NCBI GenBank assembly: GCA_946554335.1
Contig: CAMNSA010000004.1
Coordinates: 150,065 to 214,064, forward strand
From: an uncultured Neglectibacter sp.
GTDB lineage: Bacteria > Bacillota > Clostridia > Oscillospirales > Acutalibacteraceae
Length of the DNA: 64,000 nt
Direction: 5' to 3'
The notes under the pieces were generated by a model. That model was not told the origin of the DNA, made no database searches, and worked only from the letters and a program-made list of their open reading frames with translations. Shown piece after piece: positions 9,049-17,297 of this stretch. The stretch's first letter is position 1. Each line of letters opens with the position of its first letter. The position numbers and the translations under genes were made by a program.

Positions 9049-9597
9049 TTACTCCGCGATCACCGTGACGAACCTGGCTTTTTTCTCTCCTAAGCACCGC
9101 TGCCCGTGAGGGATGGTGGGGTTAAAGTAAATGGAATCTCCCGCCTTGAGGGAAAATTCCTTGTCTCCCAGGCACACCATCACTTCGCCCTCCAGCACCA
9201 GGTTGAATTCCTGTCCGCTGTGGGTGATGAGCTCGGCCGGTTGGTCCGTAGGCTCCAGGGTGACCAGCAGCGGCTGCATCACCTTGTCCGCGTAGCGATA
9301 GGCAAGATCTTCAAAATGGTATTCCGGATTGCGGTTCACCACTCGTCCCTCTCCCCGCCGGACCACATGGTAGGTGGCAAGGCGCGCGGGAGTCCCGGTG
9401 ATGATCTCCGTAAAATCGATATGGAGTTTATTGGCTATCTCATAGATGACGCTGATGGGGATGTTGCTGCCGTCGTGCTCATAGCCCCGATAGACCTCCA
9501 CATCCAAGCCCAGCTCCTTTGCCAGCTGCTCCTGCGTATAGTCGCTTGCTTCCCGAAGCTCTCTCAGCCTCGCGCCGATCTCGTTGATCTCGCTCAT
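9049..9597 (-). CDS. XRE-family regulator with C-terminal cupin domain
   Basis: 182 residues. Residues 5-62 are a Cro/CI-type helix-turn-helix (ARLRELREASDYTQEQLAKELGLDVEVYRGYE). Residues 105-180 are a double-stranded beta-helix cupin (HSGQEFNLVLEGEVMVCLGDKEFSLKAGDSIYFNPTIPHG) that probably binds a small-molecule signal. The start at 9597 follows AAAGGAGG. It heads the transcript that continues into the acyl-CoA synthetase, so it most likely regulates that gene and itself. The ligand is unknown but may be the ligase substrate. Confidence 0.9.
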   Translation of the reverse strand: MSEINEIGARLRELREASDYTQEQLAKELGLDVEVYRGYEHDGSNIPISVIYEIANKLHIDFTEIITGTPARLATYHVVRRGEGRVVNRNPEYHFEDLAYRYADKVMQPLLVTLEPTDQPAELITHSGQEFNLVLEGEVMVCLGDKEFSLKAGDSIYFNPTIPHGQRCLGEKKARFVTVIAE

Positions 9598-9676
9598 GAA
9601 GGATCCTCCTTTTGACGTCCGCCGGAAGAGCTTTTCCGGGCTGTGTTCAGCCCCCGCTTTTCCTGTTTGGCTTTTC

Positions 9677-9705
9677 ATTATATCATTTTATTGCACCGTT
9701 GTAAA
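9677..9705 (-). promoter_or_regulatory. Promoter of the HTH-cupin/acyl-CoA ligase unit
   Basis: Minus-strand TTTACA (9705-9700), 17-bp spacer, TATAAT (9682-9677), about 80 nt upstream of the regulator start. Confidence 0.65.
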
Positions 9706-9714
9706 TTGACAAAC

Positions 9715-10992
9715 TCAACTCTCCCCCAAAACCGCCATGGCGTTTTTCACCTCTTCCCGGGTGGCCTCCGATTCCAGGTACTGAGAGGAATAAAACACCA
9801 CCCCATTAAGACCTGCTTTCCGGGCCGCTTCGATCTGCCGCTTCAGGATATCCGTCTCCCCCTCCCAGGTGCCCTGGTCCGCGTCGCTCCCCGCCTTATA
9901 GAGGGCCAGCCCCGCAAACAGCCGGACGCTTTCCTGCCGGGGGATTTCCACCCACTCCTCCAGGGCCTCCTCATAGCCCAGCGCCTCGTTTTCAAAGCTG
10001 TAGTAGAGCTGGGGGCACAGGTAGTCCACATACCCCTCTGTTTTGCACCAGGTTTTTACATCCGCCCCCATCCGCTCATCGTTTTCGATGTTCCCCTGGG
10101 GAGAGATGCCGAACACCGCTTTCGGGTTTGCCTTCTTTACCGCCCGGTACACCTCCTCTACCATAGCGCTGATGTTGGCACAGCGCCACTGGGAGATGGG
10201 AAGGGGCTCGGCCACCGTCTCACAGTAGAGATCATAGGCCTCTTCATCCGAGCTTTCCCAGAGGGAGAAGTCTTCCTCGGAAGAGGGGTAAAAGTAGTCG
10301 TCAAAATGGATCCCGTCCACCGGATAGTTTTTTACGATCTCTTCCACCCCCTGGGCGATGAGGCTGCGCACATAGGGATAGGCCGGATTCCAGTAGACTC
10401 CGCCATCCCATTTGAGAAAGTAATAGGGAGAGTCCTCCGAAAGGGTCAGATAGGGGTTTTCCGAAGAGAGGGAAGCGGGCGTCTGCGCCGTTTTGATGCG
10501 CAAAGGGTTCAGCCACGCGTGAAAGGCCAGTCCCTGCTTTTTCGTGTATTCCACCATGAATTTCAAAGGGTCATAGCCCGGATCCTTCCCCTGCTCTCCG
10601 GAGAGCAGATGGGACCAGGGAAAAAGATCTGAGGGATAAAAGGCGTCGCAGAAAGGACGGATATGGACAAACAGGGCGTTGAACCCCTTGTCTTTCGCAA
10701 GGTCCGCGATTTTCCGGAAATTGTCCTCAAAGGCCTTTTGTCCCTGCTCTTCTGTCTGTAAGGCAAGGTAGGGCACCCAAAGGCCCTTGAGCTCTTCCGA
10801 CTGTCCCGCCTGTTCCGGGACGGCGCCCGCCTCTGAAGCCTCTCCTTCCGAAGCGCTTACGGCAGAGGAAGACAGAGAAAGCGGCTCCTCCTCTTTCCTG
10901 CTTTTTCCAAAGAGCCAGGCCCCGCCCACTGCCAGCGCGAACAGGAACCACAGAAGCACATAGGAATACCTGCCAGACAAGATTTTTCTCAT
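9715..10992 (-). CDS. Family 10 glycosyl hydrolase (GHL10/DUF187), membrane-anchored
   Basis: 425 residues. An N-terminal membrane/signal segment (SYVLLWFLFALAVGGAWLF) is followed by a Ser/Glu-rich linker and a TIM-barrel catalytic region from about residue 70: LKGLWVPYLALQTE, GFNALFVHIRPFCDAFYPS, FHAWLNPLRIKT, YPVDGIHFDDYFYP and FGISPQGNI are typical of the GHL10 family. Members act on cell-wall or exopolysaccharide glycans outside the membrane; the exact bond is unknown. The start at 10992 has AGGAAAAG upstream; a longer reading frame from 11049 has no ribosome site. Transcribed alone, leftward, away from repeat element A. Confidence 0.85.
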   Translation of the reverse strand: MRKILSGRYSYVLLWFLFALAVGGAWLFGKSRKEEEPLSLSSSAVSASEGEASEAGAVPEQAGQSEELKGLWVPYLALQTEEQGQKAFEDNFRKIADLAKDKGFNALFVHIRPFCDAFYPSDLFPWSHLLSGEQGKDPGYDPLKFMVEYTKKQGLAFHAWLNPLRIKTAQTPASLSSENPYLTLSEDSPYYFLKWDGGVYWNPAYPYVRSLIAQGVEEIVKNYPVDGIHFDDYFYPSSEEDFSLWESSDEEAYDLYCETVAEPLPISQWRCANISAMVEEVYRAVKKANPKAVFGISPQGNIENDERMGADVKTWCKTEGYVDYLCPQLYYSFENEALGYEEALEEWVEIPRQESVRLFAGLALYKAGSDADQGTWEGETDILKRQIEAARKAGLNGVVFYSSQYLESEATREEVKNAMAVLGES

Positions 10993-11115
10993 AAGGGATC
11001 TTTTCCTTTCCCCCAACTGTTTGACAGCGGGAATAAATTGAAGTATCATGCTAAAAAAAGCTTGACCCTCTCTAAACCTTATGCTGTCAAGGGCTTTTCC
11101 ATTCCTGACGGGGGG

Positions 11116-11524
11116 TAGTGGTTAGTGGTCAGATATTAGTTATTAGACTTGGCTCTCCCAGAGGGAGAGCCAAGTGAGGGGCTGCGAACCGCAGAAACCC
11201 CTTGCCTCTCCTCATGGGGTGAGTACGCCCCAGTGAGGCGTTGCCACGAACTGGTCTACGCTGCCGCTCCGGTCGTTGCTGGGCGTGCCCCACTGGGGCA
11301 CAGCAACCGAGCCGGCAGGCGAGACGTTGGCATGGCGAAGCCATGACGGAGAGGGCAAGAATCAGTTGTCAGTTTTTAGTCGTCAGTGGTTAGAGAAGAA
11401 CAAGGGGCCCTTTCCCTTGACCTTATCTAACAACTAATATCTAATATCTAACAACTACCACGGGGCGCCGAGTCTAACATCTAACATCTAATATCTAACA
11501 TCTAACATCTAAAATCTAACAACT
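11116..11524. repeat. Dispersed intergenic repeat element A, flanked by 7-bp periodic arrays
   Basis: Non-coding. The left end has five YAGNNNN heptamers in exact 7-bp register (11116, 11123, 11130, 11137, 11144). A perfect 12-bp-arm hairpin follows (11148-11174), then a GC-rich core. A second YAG array lies at 11363-11397. On the right, CTAANNN heptamers run from 11427 to 11454 and from 11474 to 11524. The core shares CCGAGCCGGYAGGCGAGA with element C (35.3 kb). It occupies most of the 549-bp gap between the divergent GHL10 and HAD genes. No gene is seen in it. Confidence 0.75.
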
Positions 11525-11541
11525 GGAAAAGGAGCGATCTC

Positions 11542-12234
11542 ATGGCCCGTTACCCCTATTTACTGCTGGATCTGGACAACACTCTGCTGGACTTTAACGC
11601 GGATATGACCCACGCCTTTGAGCGGCTCTATCGGACCTGCGGCTTTGAAAAACAGCGCCCCTATTCCACAGAGCTGCTGGACCTCTACGAGGAATATAAC
11701 GACCGCTGGTGGAAAAAATTTGAGCGGAAAGAGTGCACCAAACAGGAGCTTTACATCGGGCGTTTCGTGGACTTTTTAAAGGAGACGGGGCTTTCCGGAG
11801 ACCCGGAAAAGATCAACACGCTCTATTTTGAATTTTTAGGCAGCGGCGGAACCATGCTGCCCGGGGCTGAGGAATTCCTTGAGGCTCTCAAAGCGGACCA
11901 TCAGCTCTACATCATCACCAACGGAAACGCCGTCGCCGCCAGGACCCGGATCCTGAATTCCGGCGTTTTCCGTTACATCGAGAACTATTTCGTCTCCGAG
12001 GCCGTGGGCTTCGCCAAGCCGGACGTCCGCTATTTTCAATATGTGGCAGAGCATATTCCCGGCTTCGAAAAGAAAAAGGCTCTGGTCATCGGGGACTCCC
12101 TCACCTCTGACATTCAGGGGGCAAAAAACTTTGGGCTCACTTCTCTCTGGTATCACCCCCGGGAGGAGGCAAACATTCCGCCCATCTGGGACCTGGAAGC
12201 CAAAACCTATGAAAAGATCCTGGAGCTTTTATAA
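11542..12234 (+). CDS. yjjG: HAD-superfamily phosphatase, YjjG type (non-canonical pyrimidine nucleotidase)
   Basis: 230 residues, Rossmann-like HAD fold with cap. Motif I is LLLDLDNTLLDF (nucleophile and acid-base Asp), motif II LYIITNGN, and motifs III/IV VGFAKPDVRYF and ALVIGDSLTSDIQGAKNFG. YjjG-type enzymes dephosphorylate damaged or non-canonical pyrimidine nucleotides as house-cleaning. AAAGGAG precedes the ATG. Its stop codon overlaps the start of the response regulator (TAATG at 12232), so it is translationally coupled to the two-component system. That link is unusual, and its meaning is not clear from sequence. Confidence 0.85.
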   Translation: MARYPYLLLDLDNTLLDFNADMTHAFERLYRTCGFEKQRPYSTELLDLYEEYNDRWWKKFERKECTKQELYIGRFVDFLKETGLSGDPEKINTLYFEFLGSGGTMLPGAEEFLEALKADHQLYIITNGNAVAARTRILNSGVFRYIENYFVSEAVGFAKPDVRYFQYVAEHIPGFEKKKALVIGDSLTSDIQGAKNFGLTSLWYHPREEANIPPIWDLEAKTYEKILELL

Positions 12235-12905
12235 TGTATAAGATTTTTCTCATTGAGGACGATCCCGCGATCTCCAAAGCGGTGGAGGAACATCTCGCTC
12301 TGTGGGGCTATGAGGTGCGCGGGGTGAAAGATTTTCAAAGGGTGTGGGAGGATTTTCTGGATTTTTCTCCTCACCTGGTGGTGCTGGACCTGTCTCTCCC
12401 CTTTCAGAACGGGTTTCTGTGGTGCGAGAAGATCCGGGAAAGCTCCAAGACTCCCATCATCTTTCTCTCCGGCGCTGACAGCAGGGAAAACATCGTTACG
12501 GCCATCAATCTGGGAGGGGACGATTTCATTCCAAAGCCCTTCGACCTCTCCGTGCTCACCGCCAAGATCCAGGCCGTTCTGCGTAGGACCTACTCCTTTC
12601 CCGGCGGAGCAGACCGGCTGGAGCGTGCCGGGGCCGTGCTGGATCTGGGAGACGCCTGCCTTACCTATGAGGGAAAACGGCTGGAGCTTACCAAAAACGA
12701 GCTGAAGATCGTAAGGGTCCTGTTGGAAAACGCCGGGCATCCTGTTTCCCGCCGGGAGCTGATGCAGCGCCTTTGGGAAAGCGAAAGCTTTATTGACGGG
12801 AACACTTTGACCGTGAGCATGACAAGGCTCAGGAAAAAGCTCAGTGAGTTAGGGCTTACGGATTTCATTGTGACACAGAAGGGTCTTGGTTATCTGATTC
12901 ACTAG
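12234..12905 (+). CDS. bceR: OmpR-family response regulator, BceR-like
   Basis: 223 residues. The receiver domain (1-115) has the acidic pocket IEDD, the phospho-acceptor Asp in LVVLDLSLP, the switch Ser in IIFLSG and the conserved Lys in FIPKPFDL. The C-terminal winged helix (about 130-223) has LTKNELKIVRVLLENAG and SMTRLRKKL. It is followed by an intramembrane-sensing kinase and a BceAB-type transporter, the standard arrangement for sensing and resisting antimicrobial peptides such as bacitracin. It probably binds the inverted repeat at 13984-13997 ahead of the transporter genes. Confidence 0.88.
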   Translation: MYKIFLIEDDPAISKAVEEHLALWGYEVRGVKDFQRVWEDFLDFSPHLVVLDLSLPFQNGFLWCEKIRESSKTPIIFLSGADSRENIVTAINLGGDDFIPKPFDLSVLTAKIQAVLRRTYSFPGGADRLERAGAVLDLGDACLTYEGKRLELTKNELKIVRVLLENAGHPVSRRELMQRLWESESFIDGNTLTVSMTRLRKKLSELGLTDFIVTQKGLGYLIH

Positions 12906-12948
12906 TCGGATGGTTCCCATTCACTCCGTCCGGATGGAGGAGGCGCCT

Positions 12949-13941
12949 ATGAAGCTTTTAAAACGATATTTGAAAGACCGCAGGCGGGCTTTGCTGTGCG
13001 CCCTTACCCTTTTCGCTGTCTGCGCGTTTCTGTTGTTTCTTTACGCCTTTTCCATAGAGGACTTTTGCTATCTGAGCGCTGTGCTTGCCGCTGTTTTCCT
13101 GCTCTTTTTTATTTTTCCGGATTTTGTCTCCTACCGAAAGAAGGCCCAGGCCCTCTCACTTTTGAAGGAACATCCTCTGCAAAGTTCCCTTCCTTTAAGC
13201 TTTTCCCCCTCTCTTCCGGAAGAGCTTTTGCTGCACGCCCTCGAAGAGCTTTCCCAGGCGCAGCGGGAGCTTTCTGCCGGGGTCCAGAAGGACCGGGAGG
13301 ATCTGATGGACTATTACGCCTTGTGGGTCCATCAGATCAAGACCCCGCTGACGGCCATGCGGCTGATCCTACAGTCGAAGCCGGAAGCGGAAAGCGAAGC
13401 TCTGCTACAGGAGCTGTTCCGGGTGGAGCGGTATCTGGAAATGCTCTTGGGATATCTGCGCCTGGGATCCTTTCATCAGGACCTTCGGCTGGAGCGCTGT
13501 GAGCTGAGGATGCTTGTGAGCGAGGCGGTAAAGAAGTTTGCGCCCGTATTTCTCTATCAGGACATCCGTTTAGAGCTTGCTCCCTTCCGCAAAGAGGTGA
13601 TTACGGATCGGAAATGGATGGTCTTTGTGCTGGAACAGCTGATCTCCAACGCCTTGAAGTATACGAAGGAGGGATCCCTCTCTATCCGGCTGGAGGAGGA
13701 AAGCACTTTGGTTTTGGAGGATACCGGCATCGGGATCCTTCCGGAGGATCTGCCCAGGATCTTTGAACGGGGCTTTACCGGTTTCCAGGGCCGGAAAGAG
13801 AAAAGCTCTACCGGGCTGGGGCTGTACCTGGCAAAACAGGTCCTGGACCGGCTGCGCACTCCCATTAAGATCACTTCTGTCCCGGGAAAGGGCACTGTCG
13901 TGCGCCTTTTTCTCGGGCGGGAAGACTTAGAGCATTATTGA
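12949..13941 (+). CDS. bceS: Intramembrane-sensing histidine kinase, BceS-like
   Basis: 330 residues. Two N-terminal membrane helices (about 14-35 and 40-60) with almost no extracellular loop, the hallmark of BceS-type kinases that sense through their partner transporter. Dimerisation box VHQIKTPLTAMRLIL carries the phospho-accepting His. The ATPase domain has N box ISNALKYT, G1 box LEDTGIGI and G2 box GLGLYLAK. The ATG at 12949 follows GGAGGAGG; upstream in-frame ATGs lack a site. There are 43 nt between the regulator stop and this start. Confidence 0.9.
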   Translation: MKLLKRYLKDRRRALLCALTLFAVCAFLLFLYAFSIEDFCYLSAVLAAVFLLFFIFPDFVSYRKKAQALSLLKEHPLQSSLPLSFSPSLPEELLLHALEELSQAQRELSAGVQKDREDLMDYYALWVHQIKTPLTAMRLILQSKPEAESEALLQELFRVERYLEMLLGYLRLGSFHQDLRLERCELRMLVSEAVKKFAPVFLYQDIRLELAPFRKEVITDRKWMVFVLEQLISNALKYTKEGSLSIRLEEESTLVLEDTGIGILPEDLPRIFERGFTGFQGRKEKSSTGLGLYLAKQVLDRLRTPIKITSVPGKGTVVRLFLGREDLEHY

Positions 13942-13972
13942 TCTGTGTTCATCCCGGCTCCTTTTCTGCCGC

Positions 13973-14058
13973 AAAGAGCGGACTTACAATTTTGTAAGTC
14001 CGCTCTTTCGTTATTGTAAGCCTGTCTTATAAATTCTGTAAGAAACGGCTTTTATACT
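13973..14058 (+). promoter_or_regulatory. Probable response-regulator operator and bceAB promoter, with a hairpin that may also terminate the upstream unit
   Basis: A 17-bp perfect inverted repeat (13973-13989 / 13992-14008) has TTACA-N4-TGTAA at its centre (13984-13997), which matches the TNACA-N4-TGTAA pattern I recall for BceR-family sites. TGTAA recurs downstream at exact 22-bp steps (13993, 14015, 14037). A -10 box TATACT lies at 14053 with no good -35, as expected for an activated promoter. The same inverted repeat followed by TTTC could act as a terminator for the kinase transcript. Confidence 0.55.
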
Positions 14059-14104
14059 TTCCTCAGAAACAAAAATCGTTATGCTGCAAAAAGGAGAGAT
14101 CAAA

Positions 14105-14869
14105 GTGGCACTTTTAACCGTCGAGCATCTGAAAAAAATTTATACCACCCGTCTGGGCGGGGCGCAGATACAGGCCCTGTCCGATGTGAATTTCACGGTG
14201 GAAAAGGGAGAATTCGCCGCCATTATGGGAGAATCCGGTTCCGGAAAAACCACCCTGCTCAATGTGCTGGCCGGGCTGGACAAGCCCACCTCCGGCGAGG
14301 TTTTCCTCAATATGCGCAGCATCGTCTCCCTGGGAGAAAAGGAGATCTCCGCCTTTCGCCGGAACAACCTGGGCTTTGTGTTTCAGGACTTCAACCTCCT
14401 GGACACCTTCTCGGTACAGGACAACATCTTCCTGCCGCTGGTGCTGTCTGGGAAAAAATACGAGGAAATGCACCTAAGGCTCACGCCCATCGCTCAAAAG
14501 CTGGGGATCACGGACATCCTGCAAAAATTCCCCTATGAGATCTCCGGAGGCCAAAAGCAGCGCACCGCCATTGCCCGGGCGATCATCACCAATCCTCAGC
14601 TGATTCTGGCGGACGAGCCCACCGGGGCCCTGGATTCCCGCTCTGCCGGTCAGATCATGGACATTTTCTCCGGCCTGAACCGGGAGGGCCAGACCATTTT
14701 GATGGTGACCCACTCCATCCAAGCCGCCAGTAAGGCAAACCGGATCCTCTTCATCGCGGACGGACAGGTGTTCCACCAGCTCTACCGCGGCGAAATGAGC
14801 GACCAGGAGCTGTACGGCAAGATCTCCGACACCCTCACGGTGCTGGCCTCCGGAAGGGAGGCGCTGTAA
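14105..14869 (+). CDS. bceA: ABC transporter ATP-binding protein, BceA-like
   Basis: 254 residues from GTG 14105 (AGGAG 8 nt upstream; an in-frame ATG at 14081 has no site). Walker [14 protein letters not shown]-loop FVFQDFNLLDT, signature SGGQKQRTAIAR, Walker B LILADEPTGALD and switch His in MVTHS. MacB/LolD-like subfamily, which energises FtsX-type permeases by mechanotransmission. Two nt separate it from the permease gene. Together they form a peptide-antibiotic detoxification and sensing transporter. Confidence 0.92.
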   Translation: MALLTVEHLKKIYTTRLGGAQIQALSDVNFTVEKGEFAAIMGESGSGKTTLLNVLAGLDKPTSGEVFLNMRSIVSLGEKEISAFRRNNLGFVFQDFNLLDTFSVQDNIFLPLVLSGKKYEEMHLRLTPIAQKLGITDILQKFPYEISGGQKQRTAIARAIITNPQLILADEPTGALDSRSAGQIMDIFSGLNREGQTILMVTHSIQAASKANRILFIADGQVFHQLYRGEMSDQELYGKISDTLTVLASGREAL

Positions 14870-14871
14870 CC

Positions 14872-16875
14872 ATGGGAAAGGGCTTCTACTGGAAGCTTGC
14901 GCTGCAAAGCCTCAAAAAGAACCGCCGCGTTTACTTCCCCTTTCTGCTCTCCTCCACCGGCATCGTCATCATGTATTACATCTTAAACGCCCTGTCTCTG
15001 AGCATCGACCAGGACGCCATGTACGGAGGCGGCAGCGTGGCCGCCGTGATGGCGCTGGGCGTGTATGTGATCGCCGTTTTCGCCGTCCTGTTCCTGTTTT
15101 ACACCAACAGCTTCATCATGAAACGCAGAAAAAAGGAGCTGGGGCTTTACAACATTCTGGGAATGCAGAAATGGCATATTGCGAAAATGATTTTTCGAGA
15201 GACTCTGCTCACCGCCGCCTGCGCCATTCTGTTGGGTCTGGGGCTGGGGGTCCTGTTCTCCAAGGCCATGTTTCTGCTTTTGGGAAAGATCCTCGCCGTA
15301 GAGCTTCCCATCCTGTTCCTGGTTCCCCCTCGGGCCGTGCTGAACACCGTCTGGCTCTTCTTCGGGATTTTCTTCGCCATCATGCTCTACAATATTTTAC
15401 AGGTGCGTCTATCAAAGCCTATTGAGCTGCTTCACGGCGGGGAGACCGGCGAGAAAGAGCCCAAGGCTCACTGGCTGCTGGCGGTGTTGGGCATCCTGCT
15501 GCTGGGAGGCGGCTACTATCTGGCCGTTACCATCACCTCTCCGCTGGACGCCCTTTCCTTCTTCTTCGTGGCGGTCATTCTGGTGATCTTAGGCACTTAT
15601 CTGCTGTTTATCACCGGCATTACGGCTCTTTTGAAGCTATTGAAAAAGAATAAAGGCTTCTACTACCGGTCGAACCACTTCACCACCGTCTCCGGGATGC
15701 TGTACCGCATGAAGCAGAACGCGGCGGGCCTTGCCTCCATCTGTATTCTCTTCACCTGCCTGCTGGTGACGGTCTCCACCACCTTCTGCCTGTACACCGG
15801 AATGGACGACCTCATCCGCGCCCGTTATCCCCGCAATATCATGATCTCCGCCGTAAATGCCAACGAAGCCGCTAAGGAGGGAATCCGCACAGCCGTGGAG
15901 GAAGAGTGCGAAAAGGCGGGGGTGAAGCCTTTGCGGGTGCTGGACCGCACCTATCGGTTCCTCACCGCTGCTCGGAAGGACAACCGCTTTTTGATGGACG
16001 AAAGCTTTTCCAGCACCTACAGCGTGATCGAACTTTTTACCCAGGAGGAATTTGTCCGGTTTTCGGGGCAGGACCCGAAGCTTACGGAAAATGAGGTTCT
16101 TCTTTCCGATCCAAGAAACACCTTCCCCCAAACGGACAGCCTCGTTTTAGGCAGCACGGAATTCCGGCTCAAGAAAACCGATTATGATTTTTCCGGCGGA
16201 GAGCTCAATGCCCTGATCTATGAAACCTATTACCTCGTACTCCCCGATGAGGCCGCTGTGGAAAAGGCCCTGGGAACTATGGAAGGCGAATATGAAGCGC
16301 TTCCCCGGTATGCCTATGAATTTGACATAGAGGGAGGACGCGAGGAGATTGCCTCCCTGAGCCGCACCCTGGAAGAGCGTTGGGCCTCCGGCAAAATGGG
16401 CTCCGCCGTTAGCTTTGAGTACCTTTCCATTGAGGATTCAGCCAGATCCTATGAAAGCTTTTTCTCTCTGTACGGCGGCCTGTTTTTCCTGGGAATGTTC
16501 CTGGGGCTCCTGTTTTTGCTGGGGACCGTGCTCATCATCTACTACAAGCAGGTGTCCGAGGGCTACGAGGACGCAAAGCGCTTTTCCATCATGCAGCAGG
16601 TGGGTATGAGCCATAAAGAGGTGAAGAAGAGTATTCACAGTCAGGTGCTTCTGGTATTTTTCCTGCCGCTTTTCACGGCGGTGCTGCATCTCATCTTCGC
16701 CTTTCCCATGCTTCGGAAGATCTTGGCCCTTTTGAACATGGGGAACCTGTCGCTGATTCTGCTTTCCACTGTGGGAAGCATTGTAGTGTTCACGCTGATT
16801 TACACCGCGATCTATGCCGTCACAGCGCGCACCTACTATAAAATCGTGTCCACTGAAGAGGAAAGCCGCCAGTAA
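14872..16875 (+). CDS. bceB: FtsX-like ABC permease, BceB type
   Basis: 667 residues, about ten membrane helices. A large extracellular domain of roughly 200 residues (about 320-530) lies between the later helices, the ligand-sensing domain of BceB proteins. N-terminal FtsX motif KRRKKELGLYNILGMQKWHIAKMI and a second copy near 565-585 (KRFSIMQQVGMSHKEVKKSI) mark the paired transmission domains. The permease forms the sensory complex with the kinase and exports or shields targets of antimicrobial peptides. A strong terminator follows directly. Confidence 0.92.
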   Translation: MGKGFYWKLALQSLKKNRRVYFPFLLSSTGIVIMYYILNALSLSIDQDAMYGGGSVAAVMALGVYVIAVFAVLFLFYTNSFIMKRRKKELGLYNILGMQKWHIAKMIFRETLLTAACAILLGLGLGVLFSKAMFLLLGKILAVELPILFLVPPRAVLNTVWLFFGIFFAIMLYNILQVRLSKPIELLHGGETGEKEPKAHWLLAVLGILLLGGGYYLAVTITSPLDALSFFFVAVILVILGTYLLFITGITALLKLLKKNKGFYYRSNHFTTVSGMLYRMKQNAAGLASICILFTCLLVTVSTTFCLYTGMDDLIRARYPRNIMISAVNANEAAKEGIRTAVEEECEKAGVKPLRVLDRTYRFLTAARKDNRFLMDESFSSTYSVIELFTQEEFVRFSGQDPKLTENEVLLSDPRNTFPQTDSLVLGSTEFRLKKTDYDFSGGELNALIYETYYLVLPDEAAVEKALGTMEGEYEALPRYAYEFDIEGGREEIASLSRTLEERWASGKMGSAVSFEYLSIEDSARSYESFFSLYGGLFFLGMFLGLLFLLGTVLIIYYKQVSEGYEDAKRFSIMQQVGMSHKEVKKSIHSQVLLVFFLPLFTAVLHLIFAFPMLRKILALLNMGNLSLILLSTVGSIVVFTLIYTAIYAVTARTYYKIVSTEEESRQ

Positions 16876-16876
16876 A

Positions 16877-16900
16877 AAGACTGGGCTCCCGCCCAGTCTT
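16877..16900 (+). terminator. Terminator of the bce unit
   Basis: Ten-bp perfect stem AAGACTGGGC/GCCCAGTCTT with a 4-nt loop, two nt after the permease stop. The following T-run is short and interrupted. Confidence 0.65.
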
Positions 16901-16969
16901 CCTCGAATTTTGCTTTGTGATTTGAAAAAATTTAATTTGCTGACGCAAACCGCAAAATTTCGTAAAACG

Positions 16970-17005
16970 GGCTCCGGCGTCCCTGAGAAAAGGGCTGCCG
17001 GAGCC
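16970..17005 (+). terminator. GC-rich hairpin ahead of the small membrane protein
   Basis: GGCTCCGGC/GCCGGAGCC stem with an 18-nt loop, 8 nt before an AGGAGG ribosome site. It lacks a U-tract and may be a leader structure rather than a terminator. Confidence 0.35.
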
Positions 17006-17024
17006 AACTGTTAGGAGGATGTGT

Positions 17025-17297
17025 ATGCTCTCGTTTCTCTTTGATCTGCTCTCGCTGTTGATTCACGGGCTTTTAGGGGTGCTGAAATACTGCTCTCAGG
17101 CCCTTTTTGCCGTCCTTTCTTTTCTCTCTTCCCTGCTGGTCTCTCCCATAAAATGGCTTCTCTCCTTTTTTCATGAGCACTGGGGGCTGCCCCTGCAATG
17201 GACCTCGCTCTATCTTCCCGTCCTTTTCTTCCTGTTCCTGCTATTGGCCCTTCTGGGCGTATGGGCCTTAGCTTCCGGGCTCAGGCGAAAAAAATAG
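17025..17297 (+). CDS. Small membrane protein of unknown function
   Basis: 90 residues, very hydrophobic: one long apolar stretch (about 5-50, FDLLSLLIHGLLGVLKYC...) and a C-terminal helix (about 63-85) ending in a basic GLRRKK tail. The ATG at 17025 has AGGAGG 6 nt upstream; an ATG two codons earlier abuts the site. No family recognised. Its last 30 bases overlap, tail to tail, the 3' end of the germination lipoprotein gene on the other strand. Confidence 0.6.
   Translation: MLSFLFDLLSLLIHGLLGVLKYCSQALFAVLSFLSSLLVSPIKWLLSFFHEHWGLPLQWTSLYLPVLFFLFLLLALLGVWALASGLRRKK

Noticed and set aside
11427..11524. Telomere-like repeats (CTAACAT-type) implying a linear replicon end
   Set aside because: They are internal, flanked by ordinary genes, and recur at 29 and 35 kb; they are ends of dispersed elements.
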